Shown: piece after piece, positions 1-7,308 of the stretch | How positions within the stretch are numbered: the first letter of the stretch is position 1 | How the letters are laid out: each line of letters starts with the position of its first letter | NCBI RefSeq assembly: GCF_004151235.1 | Contig: NZ_JUIV01000001.1 | Span: 186,001-250,000, forward strand | DNA: 64,000 nt | Direction of reading: 5' to 3' | From: Flavobacterium anhuiense | Lineage (GTDB): Bacteria; Bacteroidota; Bacteroidia; Flavobacteriales; Flavobacteriaceae | Position numbers and translations under genes: made by a program | The notes under the pieces: generated by a model | Seen by the model: the letters and a program-made list of their open reading frames with translations, nothing else | Told to the model about the DNA's origin: nothing | Database searches by the model: none

Positions 1-57
1 GAAAGAAAAATTCGTGAAATTTTAGAAAAAGATAACAACCAAAAAACGTGGAAATAA
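1..57 (+). CDS. 2TM-domain protein, C-terminal end only (truncated by window edge)
   Basis: An open frame enters from the left edge and ends at TAA 55-57. Its last residues read ERKIREILEKDNNQKTWK. The same basic tail (EERKIREILEK, EERKIKEFMEK, EKRKIQKYMER) ends the next four proteins, so this is the tail of another 2TM-domain paralogue. Its stop overlaps the next start codon in TAATG, which indicates translational coupling within one operon. Confidence 0.75.
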   Translation, partial: ERKIREILEKDNNQKTWK

Positions 58-380
58 TGGGAAAAGATTTCACAGAAGCAAATCGTTATTATGATGCTCA
101 GAAAAAAGTAAAAGAAATAAGAGGATTTTACGAACATTTGACTGTTTATGTTTTGTGTAATGTAATTGCGATTGTGGTTAACTTAATAACTTGTCCAGAA
201 TATTTATGGTTTATATGGTCTGTAATGGGTTGGAGTGTTGCCATTATTTTACATGGATTGAAAGTTTTTAGTCTGCCGCCTTTCTTCAATAAGAAATGGG
301 AAGAGAAAAAAATTAGAGAAATTCTAGAAAAAGAAAACCAGCAACGTTTAGAAAATAATCATGGAAACAAATTTGAATAA
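57..380 (+). CDS. 2TM-domain membrane protein (paralogue)
   Basis: A protein of about 107 residues. It has an N-terminal amphipathic stretch (KKVKEIRGFYEHL), two hydrophobic segments (about residues 28-48 and 54-72) separated by a short loop with Pro-Glu-Tyr-Leu-Trp, and a charged tail with KKWEEKKIREILEKE. This is the arrangement of the Bacteroidota 2TM domain, which is often found in the N-terminal half of LytS-type histidine kinases and in small proteins beside LytTR regulators. The ATG at 57 overlaps the preceding stop and is preferred over a GTG nine bases upstream. The 3' end overlaps the next gene by 20 bases. The function of the stand-alone proteins is not known to me. Confidence 0.8.
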   Translation: MGKDFTEANRYYDAQKKVKEIRGFYEHLTVYVLCNVIAIVVNLITCPEYLWFIWSVMGWSVAIILHGLKVFSLPPFFNKKWEEKKIREILEKENQQRLENNHGNKFE

Positions 381-690
381 TGATCAGGAACAAGTAATGC
401 TGGAAGAATTAGCCAGTAAAAAAGTAATTCAGCTGAAATCTTTTTACAAGCATTTGTTCTTTTACACTATTGCATTGATAGTTTTTCTTTTAAAAGAATA
501 CACGAATTTGCCATTGCAATTTTTTCCAATTAAATATATCAATTGGGTGATTGTAATTATTTGGACAGCTGTAATTGTAGGTTCTGCAATAGATTTGTTT
601 GCTTCTTATAAAATTTTTGGACAAGAATGGGAAGAACGAAAACTAAGAAGCATTTTAGAAAAAAAATATAAAAAACAAAAATGGGAATAG
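361..690 (+). CDS. 2TM-domain membrane protein (paralogue)
   Basis: A 109-residue paralogue of its neighbours. It has the motif KKVIQLKSFYKHLFFY, two transmembrane segments (about residues 32-46 and 58-80) and the closing EWEERKLRSILEKK. The loop between the membrane segments differs from the flanking copies, so it is a diverged member rather than a fresh duplicate. It overlaps the preceding gene by 20 bases and the following one by about 10, giving a tightly packed polycistron. It probably sits in the inner membrane. Whether it modulates the LytTR signalling unit downstream is inference from position only. Confidence 0.8.
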   Translation: METNLNNDQEQVMLEELASKKVIQLKSFYKHLFFYTIALIVFLLKEYTNLPLQFFPIKYINWVIVIIWTAVIVGSAIDLFASYKIFGQEWEERKLRSILEKKYKKQKWE

Positions 691-998
691 TTATGGAAAG
701 GAATTTAAGCGACGAAGAAAAATATATCCAAGCCAAAAAAAAGGTTGAAAACATTAAAGGATTTTACGGAAATCTTATATCATACATTTTAGTAAATGCC
801 ATTTTAATCTTTATCAATTTATATACATCGCCTCAATATTTATGGTTTTTCTGGCCATTGTTATGGTGGGGAGTAGGAGTCGTTTTTCACGGATTAAAAG
901 TCTTTGAGGTTTTTCCAGGAATGGGTAAGGAATGGGAAGAAAGAAAAATCAAAGAGTTTATGGAGAAGGAAAAACAAAATAAAAACAAGTGGAAATAA
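681..998 (+). CDS. 2TM-domain membrane protein (paralogue)
   Basis: A protein of 105 residues if started at ATG 681, or 101 from ATG 693 (MERNLSDEE). The second start would avoid overlap with the upstream stop at 690. It carries KKKVENIKGFYGNLISY, two membrane segments containing SPQYLWFFWPLLWW, and the tail KEWEERKIKEFMEKEK. It is closest in layout to the protein at 57-380, which has the same P-x-Y-L-W-F motif, suggesting an alternating duplication history in this cluster. Membrane topology is predicted from hydrophobicity only. Confidence 0.8.
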   Translation: MGIVMERNLSDEEKYIQAKKKVENIKGFYGNLISYILVNAILIFINLYTSPQYLWFFWPLLWWGVGVVFHGLKVFEVFPGMGKEWEERKIKEFMEKEKQNKNKWK

Positions 999-1011
999 TT
1001 AAAATATAGCT

Positions 1012-1398
1012 ATGGGACGTTTTAGAAGAGAAATGTACGAAGATTACGCAAGACACCATTTTGGAGAGTATACAGACGATCCAAATTACAATGCAGCTTA
1101 TAGAAGAGTAAAAAGGCTTAAAAGATTTTACTCGCATTTGAAGATTTTCATTATTGTAAATATTATCATCATTGTATCAAGTTTGACTCGAGATAAATCT
1201 GCAGGTCTACTAGTAATGGATTTAAGCGGTTTAACAAAATGGCATACGTATTCTACTGCGTTTTTTTGGGGAATCGGTCTATTAGCGCACGCATTATCTG
1301 TTTTTGGTGCTGATTGGATTTTTGGTTCAGATTGGGAGAAAAGAAAAATCCAAAAATACATGGAAAGAGATGCCGCAAATAAAAATAAATGGGAGTAA
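1012..1398 (+). CDS. 2TM-domain membrane protein (longer N-terminus)
   Basis: A 128-residue member of the same family with an added polar N-terminus (FRREMYEDYARHHFGEYTDDPNYNAAYRRVKRLKRFYSHL), then two hydrophobic segments (about 45-57 and 83-98) and the tail DWEKRKIQKYMERD. It starts 13 bases after the previous stop. A 40-base AT-rich spacer separates it from the LytTR regulator, still consistent with one transcript. Confidence 0.8.
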   Translation: MGRFRREMYEDYARHHFGEYTDDPNYNAAYRRVKRLKRFYSHLKIFIIVNIIIIVSSLTRDKSAGLLVMDLSGLTKWHTYSTAFFWGIGLLAHALSVFGADWIFGSDWEKRKIQKYMERDAANKNKWE

Positions 1399-1438
1399 CT
1401 TTGAATTTATAATTTTTTCAAATTTCACATTATAGTAA

Positions 1439-2206
1439 ATGATCACATTAATTATAGAAGACGAAAAACCAGCAGCAAGACTGTTGCAGAGAAAACTTGA
1501 AAAGCTAGATGTAACTGTAGAAACCATGCTTCATTCTGTTGAAGAATCGGTTCATTGGTTTGAAAATAATCCGCATCCCGATTTGATTTTTCTGGATATC
1601 CAATTGTCAGATGGTTTATCGTTTGAAATCTTTGAAAAAATAGACATTAAAAGCGCTATCATTTTTACAACGGCATATGATGAATATGCTTTAAAAGCGT
1701 TCAAATTAAACAGTATCGATTATCTTCTAAAACCAATTGACGAAGATGATTTGGAAACTGCGGTTTCAAAATTCAAATCGCGTCTTCCTAAAGCTGCTAC
1801 TGAATCTTCAAATCTTCAGCTTGATTTTGAGCAGATTCGACAAATGTTATCCAATCCTTTTGAGAAAACGTATAAAAAAAGATTTACAGTTAAAATAGGA
1901 CAGCATTTAAAGGTAATTACAACTGAGGAAATTGAATGTTTCTTTAGTGAAAACAAAGGAACTTACATTCATACCTACGATAATCGTGATTATTTGATCG
2001 ACTCGACTTTAGAGATATTAGAACAAGAACTCGATAAAAAGGATTTCTTTCGCGTAAGCAGAAAATTTATTGTTCCGCTAAAAGCAATCAAAGAAATTCA
2101 GGTTTATACTAATTCTCGACTTAAAGTGATTCTTCCAACTTATAAAGAAGATGAGGTAATTGTAAGCCGAGAAAAAGTACAGGATTTTAAAAGCTGGCTG
2201 GGGTAG
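1439..2206 (+). CDS. LytTR family response regulator
   Basis: A 255-residue two-domain regulator. Residues 1-120 form a receiver domain with the acidic pair in IIEDEKPA, the phospho-acceptor Asp53 in FLDIQL, Thr in FTTAYDEYA and Lys in YLLKPID. From about residue 148 a LytTR DNA-binding domain follows (RFTVKIGQHLKVI ... ENKGTYIHTYDNRDYLIDSTLEILEQEL ... FFRVSRKFIVPLKAIKEI). LytTR regulators normally pair with a LytS/YehU-type sensor kinase. None is present to the right, so the partner is probably upstream of the window, ahead of the 2TM genes. The gene is likely the last one of that operon, since the next gene is a family outlier with a GTG start. Confidence 0.93.
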   Translation: MITLIIEDEKPAARLLQRKLEKLDVTVETMLHSVEESVHWFENNPHPDLIFLDIQLSDGLSFEIFEKIDIKSAIIFTTAYDEYALKAFKLNSIDYLLKPIDEDDLETAVSKFKSRLPKAATESSNLQLDFEQIRQMLSNPFEKTYKKRFTVKIGQHLKVITTEEIECFFSENKGTYIHTYDNRDYLIDSTLEILEQELDKKDFFRVSRKFIVPLKAIKEIQVYTNSRLKVILPTYKEDEVIVSREKVQDFKSWLG

Positions 2207-2240
2207 TTTTAAATTATTTTTAATTAAAAGTACTTAAAAA

Positions 2241-3155
2241 GTGAATATCGAGGATTATAGAGATAATGATTATCAGCAACTTGTTTTAGCTGTTTTAAGT
2301 CGTTCTGATAAGAGAGATATTGAATTAACATTTAATCAATATGCAAATCATGGTTTTTCAAATACAATGTTTGATTTACAAGATTTGGAAAATGAGGATA
2401 ATTTTATAAATAATGGGAGAAGAAACACCTTAAGTATTTCAATGTGGTTTTTAGCATTAGAAGCATTTGTTAATGCTCTTTGTAAAGTAACTGGAATTAT
2501 AAAGAATCATAAAAATATTGATGAAATTATAAGGAAAGAAATATCAGGTAGAATTAGTTTTCTTATAGAAGAATTAGGTTACGATTCAATGAAAATTAAG
2601 AAAACAGGTATCTACGGTCGAGTAAATGAATTTAGGATGTTTAGAAATGAAATTTTTCATGATCGTAATTCTGGAGAAAAAATAGTTTTTAAAAAGACTT
2701 TGTTTTCATCAACACCTAATAGAAGTAACCAAGTTGATGTTTTTCAATCTCTACAGATATTTATGGAAGTTGCATCTCTTTTTAGACATTCAATTCCTGG
2801 ACTTGATTTAATGCCTAATATTGCATTAGGAAACCAATCTGTTTTAAAATTTGAAAAACTTGATACTGTCTACAGCAGATTTTTAGCTCCCTTTTTTCTT
2901 AGAGTTTTAATCAAAAGAAACTTAACCACTAAATTGAAGCTCGAACTTACTCTTTATCAGTTAAGTTCAAGCACAATTTTTAAAATTGGCGAAATAGTTC
3001 CCATACAAAAAATCCTTCAAGATCAAGAATACAAAATTGAAAAATTAAAAAAAACAAATTTAGGAGAAGAGCTTTATAATTTAATTTTAGAGTCTAATGA
3101 AAGTACTATTGGAATGAATTTTTTAACCGAGGAATTTTCAAAACTGTCTAAATAA
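2241..3155 (+). CDS. HEPN-like protein of unknown role
   Basis: A 304-residue soluble protein with no signal peptide or membrane segment. The start is GTG at 2241, preceded by an A-rich stretch. I do not recognise a full-length family. Within a helical region (about residues 62-145) the sequence FRMFRNEIFH fits the R-N-x3-H form of the Rx4-6H motif of HEPN nucleases (Arg135, Asn136, His140). The preceding helix SISMWFLALEAFVNALCKVTG resembles the first HEPN helix. The C-terminal half is Lys/Glu/Leu-rich without recognisable motifs. HEPN domains occur in RNase toxins, abortive infection proteins and non-catalytic helical bundles; no MNT-type antitoxin gene lies beside it. The HEPN assignment is by eye and moderate. 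Confidence 0.6.
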   Translation: MNIEDYRDNDYQQLVLAVLSRSDKRDIELTFNQYANHGFSNTMFDLQDLENEDNFINNGRRNTLSISMWFLALEAFVNALCKVTGIIKNHKNIDEIIRKEISGRISFLIEELGYDSMKIKKTGIYGRVNEFRMFRNEIFHDRNSGEKIVFKKTLFSSTPNRSNQVDVFQSLQIFMEVASLFRHSIPGLDLMPNIALGNQSVLKFEKLDTVYSRFLAPFFLRVLIKRNLTTKLKLELTLYQLSSSTIFKIGEIVPIQKILQDQEYKIEKLKKTNLGEELYNLILESNESTIGMNFLTEEFSKLSK

Positions 3156-3234
3156 AGAGCCTAAGGCTCGATTTATTTTATAGGGCTGGATTTCAATCCA
3201 GTCAAGATTGAATAAATAAAAGAATATGTGAAAC

Positions 3235-3265
3235 AAAAAAATCCTTCATTTTGAAGGATTTTTTT
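3235..3265. terminator. Bidirectional terminator between convergent genes
   Basis: The stem AATCCTTCA / TGAAGGATT has a three- to four-base loop. A-tract on the left and T-tract on the right allow it to work in both directions. It lies between the HEPN-like gene (+) and ctaA (-). Two smaller hairpins, GAGCC-TA-GGCTC (about 3157-3169) and CTGGATT-TCA-ATCCAG (about 3186-3201), precede it. Confidence 0.8.
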
Positions 3266-3284
3266 TATGTTTTATAGTTTTAAA

Positions 3285-4310
3285 TTATTTACTCAATCTA
3301 TGCAATGTATACGTCATAGCACTTAAAAGGAAAAACGCCATAATCTGGTGAATTAATCCTAAAGCCAAAGGAACACTATATAATAAAGTGAAAACGCCAA
3401 GCAAGAACTGAATGAAAACAAAAACAACTAAAGTTTTGATTCCGTTTGCTTGCGTATGTGTAAGTGTGTATTTTTTACTTTTGAAGAAAAGGAAAAGAAT
3501 AATTGCAACTACAACATAAGCAAAAGTTCTGTGTACAAACTGAACCCCACTTTTTCCTTCAATTAAATTTTTTATTAAAGAAGATTGCTCAATAAAAACC
3601 GATTCGTGAATAAATTCTCCATCGCTCATTAAAGGCCAGTGATTGTGAATTAATCCTGCATTTAAACCTGCCACAAATCCGCCGTAAATGATTTGGATTA
3701 ATAAAGCTGCTAAAGCATAACGCGCAATATTTCTTAAAGGTAGAATTTTGTTGATATTTCTTTCGGGATAAATCAAATCCAATGCTACCCAAAGTGTGTA
3801 AGCGAAAGTGATAAACGCAAAAGTCAAGTGCAGTGAAAGTCTAAAGTGGCTTACATCTGGATTGTCGATTAATCCGCTTCTTACCATGAACCAACCTAAG
3901 AATCCTTGGAAAGCTCCCATTGCCAAAAGAACGATGCATTTTTTAATCGTTGGAGTATCTAATTTCTTTTTAGCTAAAAAGTAAACAAACGGCACAAAGA
4001 AAACCAAACCAATAATACGGCCAATGAAACGGTGAAACCATTCCCAGAAATAAATGAATTTATAATCTGCTAGTTGAAAATCATTGTGAATATTGATTTT
4101 CTGATATTCAGGAAATTTTTTGTACTCGTCAAAAGCAGCTTGCCATTTGGCTTCTGTTAAAGGTGGAAAGGTATCGGTTACCAAATGCCAGTCGGTCATA
4201 GATAAACCTGAATTGGTTAAACGTGTGATACCACCTACAACGACCATTAAAAATAATAAAACACAGCCCGATAGTAACCAAATGATTACTGATTTATTCT
4301 CTTTTTTCAT
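3285..4310 (-). CDS. ctaA: Heme A synthase, COX15/CtaA family
   Basis: A 341-residue integral membrane protein with about eight transmembrane segments. The family oxidises the C8 methyl group of heme O to the formyl group of heme A for aa3-type cytochrome oxidases. Conserved histidines and their surroundings are visible: WEWFHRFIGR, FRLSLHLTFAF, IHNHWPLM, QFVHRTFAY and GLIHQIMAFF, and the N-terminal GGITRLTNSGLSMTDW signature is intact. The length matches the bacterial/mitochondrial COX15 type. It lies 15 bases downstream of cca on the same strand, so they may be co-transcribed. No other cytochrome oxidase assembly gene is nearby. Confidence 0.93.
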   Translation of the reverse strand: MKKENKSVIIWLLSGCVLLFLMVVVGGITRLTNSGLSMTDWHLVTDTFPPLTEAKWQAAFDEYKKFPEYQKINIHNDFQLADYKFIYFWEWFHRFIGRIIGLVFFVPFVYFLAKKKLDTPTIKKCIVLLAMGAFQGFLGWFMVRSGLIDNPDVSHFRLSLHLTFAFITFAYTLWVALDLIYPERNINKILPLRNIARYALAALLIQIIYGGFVAGLNAGLIHNHWPLMSDGEFIHESVFIEQSSLIKNLIEGKSGVQFVHRTFAYVVVAIILFLFFKSKKYTLTHTQANGIKTLVVFVFIQFLLGVFTLLYSVPLALGLIHQIMAFFLLSAMTYTLHRLSK

Positions 4311-4325
4311 TTTATTAAATAATAC

Positions 4326-5801
4326 TTATTTCTCAACTTTTTTTAAGCCTAGTTTTGCAGCTCTTTTAATCACAAAATCATAAGCCGCCTGATATTCATT
4401 TGGAATATCACCTTCAAGAATTGCTTCTTTTACCGCTTCTTTCAAAATTCCGATTTCACGTGAAGGTTTTAAATCGAATATTTCCATAATTTCTTCACCT
4501 GTAATTGGCGGTTGAAAATTACGTACATGATCGCGTTCTTCGACTTCTACAATCTTCTTGCGTACGAGTTCGAAATTTTTATGATATTTCTTGAATTTTG
4601 ACGGGTTTTTGGTTGTGATATCCGCTTCGCACAAAGTCATTAAGTTTTCTACATCTTCACCAGCATCAAAAACCAAACGACGAACAGCACTGTCAGTCAC
4701 GATATCCTGCGCTAAAACAATCGGACGCGAACTCATAATAACCATTTTCTGAACGAATTTCATTTTATGGTTTAAAGGCATGTGCAAACGTTCGAAGATT
4801 TTTTTTGCCATTTTTCCGCCCAAGAATTCATGACCGTGAAAAGTCCATCCTTGTTTTTTTGTAAAACGTTTAGTTGGCGCTTTTCCAATATCATGCAATA
4901 AAGCCGACCAACGCAACCAAACATCATCGGTGTTTGGACAAATGTTATCGACAACTTCAAGAGTGTGATAAAAATTGTTTTTATGTGTGTGACCTTCAAT
5001 TTCTTCAACCTGATTCAACGCAGTTAATTCAGGTAAAATAATATCTAAAAGTCCAGTTTTGTATAAAAGTAAAAATCCTGTCGAAGGTTTATCGGTCATG
5101 AGAATTTTGTTTAACTCATCAACGATTCTTTCACCAGAAATTATTTTGATGCGATCTGCATTTTTTGTGATGGCATTTAATGAATTTTCTTCAATTTCGA
5201 AATTCAATTGAGTAGCAAAACGAATGGCACGCAACATTCGCAAAGGATCATCAGAATACGTAATATCTGGATCCAAAGGCGTTTTTATTGTTTTGTTTTC
5301 TAAATCGGTTAATCCATTAAAAGGATCTAAAAGATCTCCGAAATTATTTTCGTTTAATGATAAAGCCAGCGCATTGATTGTAAAATCACGACGATTTTGA
5401 TCGTCTTGCAAAGTTCCGTTTTCCACAATCGGATTTCGGCTATCGCGAGTGTACGATTCTTTTCGTGCGCCAACAAATTCGATATCGGTATCTTCAAAAC
5501 GAAGCATAGCAGTTCCATAAGTTTTAAAAACCTGAACTTTTGGTTTGTTCGGGAGTAAATCGGAAACTTTAAGAGCCAATTCGATGCCACTTCCAACAGC
5601 AACTACATCAATGTCTTTTTTTGAACCTCGATTTAAAAGCAAATCACGAACAAATCCGCCGATCACATAAGAGTCAACTTTTAATTCCTGAGAAGCTTTC
5701 GAAATAACATCGAAGATTTTGTTTTGTAAAGCAGTTTTATAGTTTGTTTGTATCGCCACGAATTCGCTAATTTTTGAGTAAAAAAGCATTTCTGATTTCA
5801 A
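4326..5801 (-). CDS. cca: CCA tRNA nucleotidyltransferase with HD domain
   Basis: A 491-residue polymerase that adds or repairs the 3' CCA of tRNA. The N-terminal nucleotidyltransferase head shows YVIGGFVRDLLLNRGSKKDIDVVAVG (metal-binding DxD) followed by RRDFTINALALSL and the DLLDPFNGLTDL and DDPLRMLRAIRFA motifs of class II enzymes. The C-terminal half has an HD phosphohydrolase domain (HTHKNNFYHTLEVVDN ... RWSALLHDIGKAPTKRF). The N-terminus begins MKSEMLFYSKISEF; the second Met (5789) is an alternative start. Proteins of this layout in Bacteroidota are close to 470-480 residues. Confidence 0.93.
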   Translation of the reverse strand: MKSEMLFYSKISEFVAIQTNYKTALQNKIFDVISKASQELKVDSYVIGGFVRDLLLNRGSKKDIDVVAVGSGIELALKVSDLLPNKPKVQVFKTYGTAMLRFEDTDIEFVGARKESYTRDSRNPIVENGTLQDDQNRRDFTINALALSLNENNFGDLLDPFNGLTDLENKTIKTPLDPDITYSDDPLRMLRAIRFATQLNFEIEENSLNAITKNADRIKIISGERIVDELNKILMTDKPSTGFLLLYKTGLLDIILPELTALNQVEEIEGHTHKNNFYHTLEVVDNICPNTDDVWLRWSALLHDIGKAPTKRFTKKQGWTFHGHEFLGGKMAKKIFERLHMPLNHKMKFVQKMVIMSSRPIVLAQDIVTDSAVRRLVFDAGEDVENLMTLCEADITTKNPSKFKKYHKNFELVRKKIVEVEERDHVRNFQPPITGEEIMEIFDLKPSREIGILKEAVKEAILEGDIPNEYQAAYDFVIKRAAKLGLKKVEK

Positions 5802-6282
5802 TTGAAATAAAATGCATGCAAATTTACAACATAGAAAATGCCTATTATAATCTAGAGCTCACTTTTTTGAACAATTTCACATTTTGTTGCATTGATTTTT
5901 ATGAATTGAGAAAGGGTTGCCACGAATTTCGCGAATTTTCACGAATTTATTTTTTCTGCCACTCCCGATAGCTATCGGGATAAAGGATTAAAATGATTAA
6001 AAAAATCTCTCAATCTTGATCTATATGTAAATAAATATTATTTACCACAAATTACACAAATTTTCACAAATTGATTTTAATTCTGCTCTAGATTCCAGAA
6101 TTAAAATGGTTGAAAAATCTATGTAAATCTTTTAATCTGTGACAAAGAAAGTGAGAGAATAATTTGTGAAAATTTGTGAAATTTGTGGTGAAAAACATTT
6201 ATACAACAATAAAACAAATCAATTGCAAATAATAATTTTTAAATTTTCAATTTGTATTTTTGGAACATAGAAAAAAGCACAC
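5802..6282. other. Intergenic region with dispersed repeats, no gene
   Basis: This is a 481-base spacer between divergent cca and yaaA without a credible reading frame. It holds GCCACGAATTTCGCGAATTTTCACGAATT-like repeats (about 5919-5948), the palindrome TCCCGATAGCTATCGGGA (5963-5980), and a long inverted repeat. In the last, ACCACAAATTACACAAATTTTC (about 6041) faces TGTGAAAATTTGTGAAATTTGTGGT (about 6166-6190). A TATTTTTG box at 6255-6262 could be the yaaA -7 element. Confidence 0.6.
6255..6262 (+). promoter_or_regulatory. Possible -7 box of the yaaA promoter
   Basis: TATTTTTG matches the Bacteroidota TAnnTTTG consensus 20 bases before the yaaA start codon. No convincing TTG (-33) element was found at 17-23 bases upstream, so the call rests on the -7 box and position. 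Confidence 0.4.
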
Positions 6283-7041
6283 ATGAAAATTGTTATATCT
6301 CCTGCGAAATCATTGAATTTTGAAAAAGAATTACCAACATCTCAATATACAGAACCTTCATTTTTAAAAGAAGCAAGAGTGGTTCATAAAGTAGTAAAAC
6401 AAAAAAAGCCATCTGAATTATCAGAACTAATGTCTATCTCAGACAAACTAGCTGATTTAAATTGGAAAAGAAATCAAGATTGGAAAACACCTTTTACACC
6501 TGAAAATGCACGCCCAGCGGTTTATACTTTCGATGGTGATGTGTACACAGGTTTGGATGCTTATACCATTCCGTTAGAAAAATTAGATGTTCTTCAGGAT
6601 AAACTTAGGATTTTATCTGGCCTTTACGGTCTTTTAAAACCGCTTGATTTAATGCAGGCTTACCGTTTGGAAATGGGAACCAAAATGCCGGTTGGTGAAT
6701 CTAAAAACTTACATGAATTTTGGAAGCCGACTGTAACAAAAGCTTTAAATAAAGAATTAAAAAAAGATGAATTATTCGTGAATTTAGCGAGTAATGAATA
6801 TTTTTCTGCTGTTGATGTAAAAGCTTTAAAAGTTCCTGTAATTACGTCAGACTTTAAAGATTATAAAGATGGAAAACTAAAAATGATCAGTTTCTTTGCC
6901 AAAAAGGCTAGAGGTATGATGGTGCGTTATATTATTGATACTAATGCAGAAACTATTGACGATTTAAAAGGTTTTAATTACGAAGGATATCAGTTTGATG
7001 CGAACCTTTCAAAAGGAAATCATTTGGTTTTTACAAGATGA
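6283..7041 (+). CDS. yaaA: Peroxide stress protein YaaA (DUF328/UPF0246)
   Basis: A 252-residue soluble protein spanning the full family length. It begins with the diagnostic MKIVISPAKSLNFE and contains FDGDVYTGLDAYT, LRILSGLYGLLKPLDLMQAYRLEMGT, NLASNEYFSAVD and FFAKKARGMMVRYIID. In E. coli YaaA lowers free intracellular iron and limits DNA damage under hydrogen peroxide. It is monocistronic here, flanked by repeat-filled spacers, with a TAnnTTTG box just upstream. Confidence 0.95.
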   Translation: MKIVISPAKSLNFEKELPTSQYTEPSFLKEARVVHKVVKQKKPSELSELMSISDKLADLNWKRNQDWKTPFTPENARPAVYTFDGDVYTGLDAYTIPLEKLDVLQDKLRILSGLYGLLKPLDLMQAYRLEMGTKMPVGESKNLHEFWKPTVTKALNKELKKDELFVNLASNEYFSAVDVKALKVPVITSDFKDYKDGKLKMISFFAKKARGMMVRYIIDTNAETIDDLKGFNYEGYQFDANLSKGNHLVFTR

Positions 7042-7308
7042 TTTTTTAAAGTTGCTAAGATTCTGATATACTAAGGCTCTGAGTTTTTTTACTGCAAGGG
7101 CGCAATCCCGATAGCTATCGGGATATGCAAAGTTCGCAAAGTTTTTATCACAAAGCTTTGCGAACTTTGCGTTTTTACGCTTTTACGCTTCTCTGAAATA
7201 AAATTCTTTGCTCCCGATAGCTATCGGGATTGCGGTCAAATAAAAAAAATAAACGCCGAATTCTAAATGATGAATTCGGCGTTTCTGCGTATTATAAAAT
7301 TATTATTA
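7042..7308. repeat. Repeat-filled spacer with several palindromes
   Basis: The spacer between convergent yaaA and emrB contains: a GCTAAGATTCTGATATACTAAGGCTCTGAG-type stretch (about 7053-7083); the palindrome CCCGATAGCTATCGGG twice (7105-7124 and 7212-7229); a 15-base inverted repeat GCAAAGTTCGCAAAG (7127-7141) against CTTTGCGAACTTTGC (7156-7170); and the terminator listed separately. No gene is visible. Confidence 0.75.
7251..7284. terminator. Bidirectional terminator yaaA / emrB
   Basis: A 13-bp perfect stem, AAACGCCGAATTC against GAATTCGGCGTTT, closes an eight-base loop (TAAATGAT). A-rich sequence precedes it on the + strand. It sits between two converging transcription units. Confidence 0.8.

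Noticed and set aside
5774..5971. 65-codon frame across the cca start and the adjacent spacer
   Set aside because: It overlaps the opposite-strand cca start and runs through repeat sequence. The composition is not protein-like.
7127..7170. Terminator for yaaA formed by the GCAAAGTTCGCAAAG inverted repeat
   Set aside because: The stem is strong but is not followed directly by a convincing T-run. The hairpin at 7251-7284 is better placed between the convergent genes, so this one is treated as a repeat.
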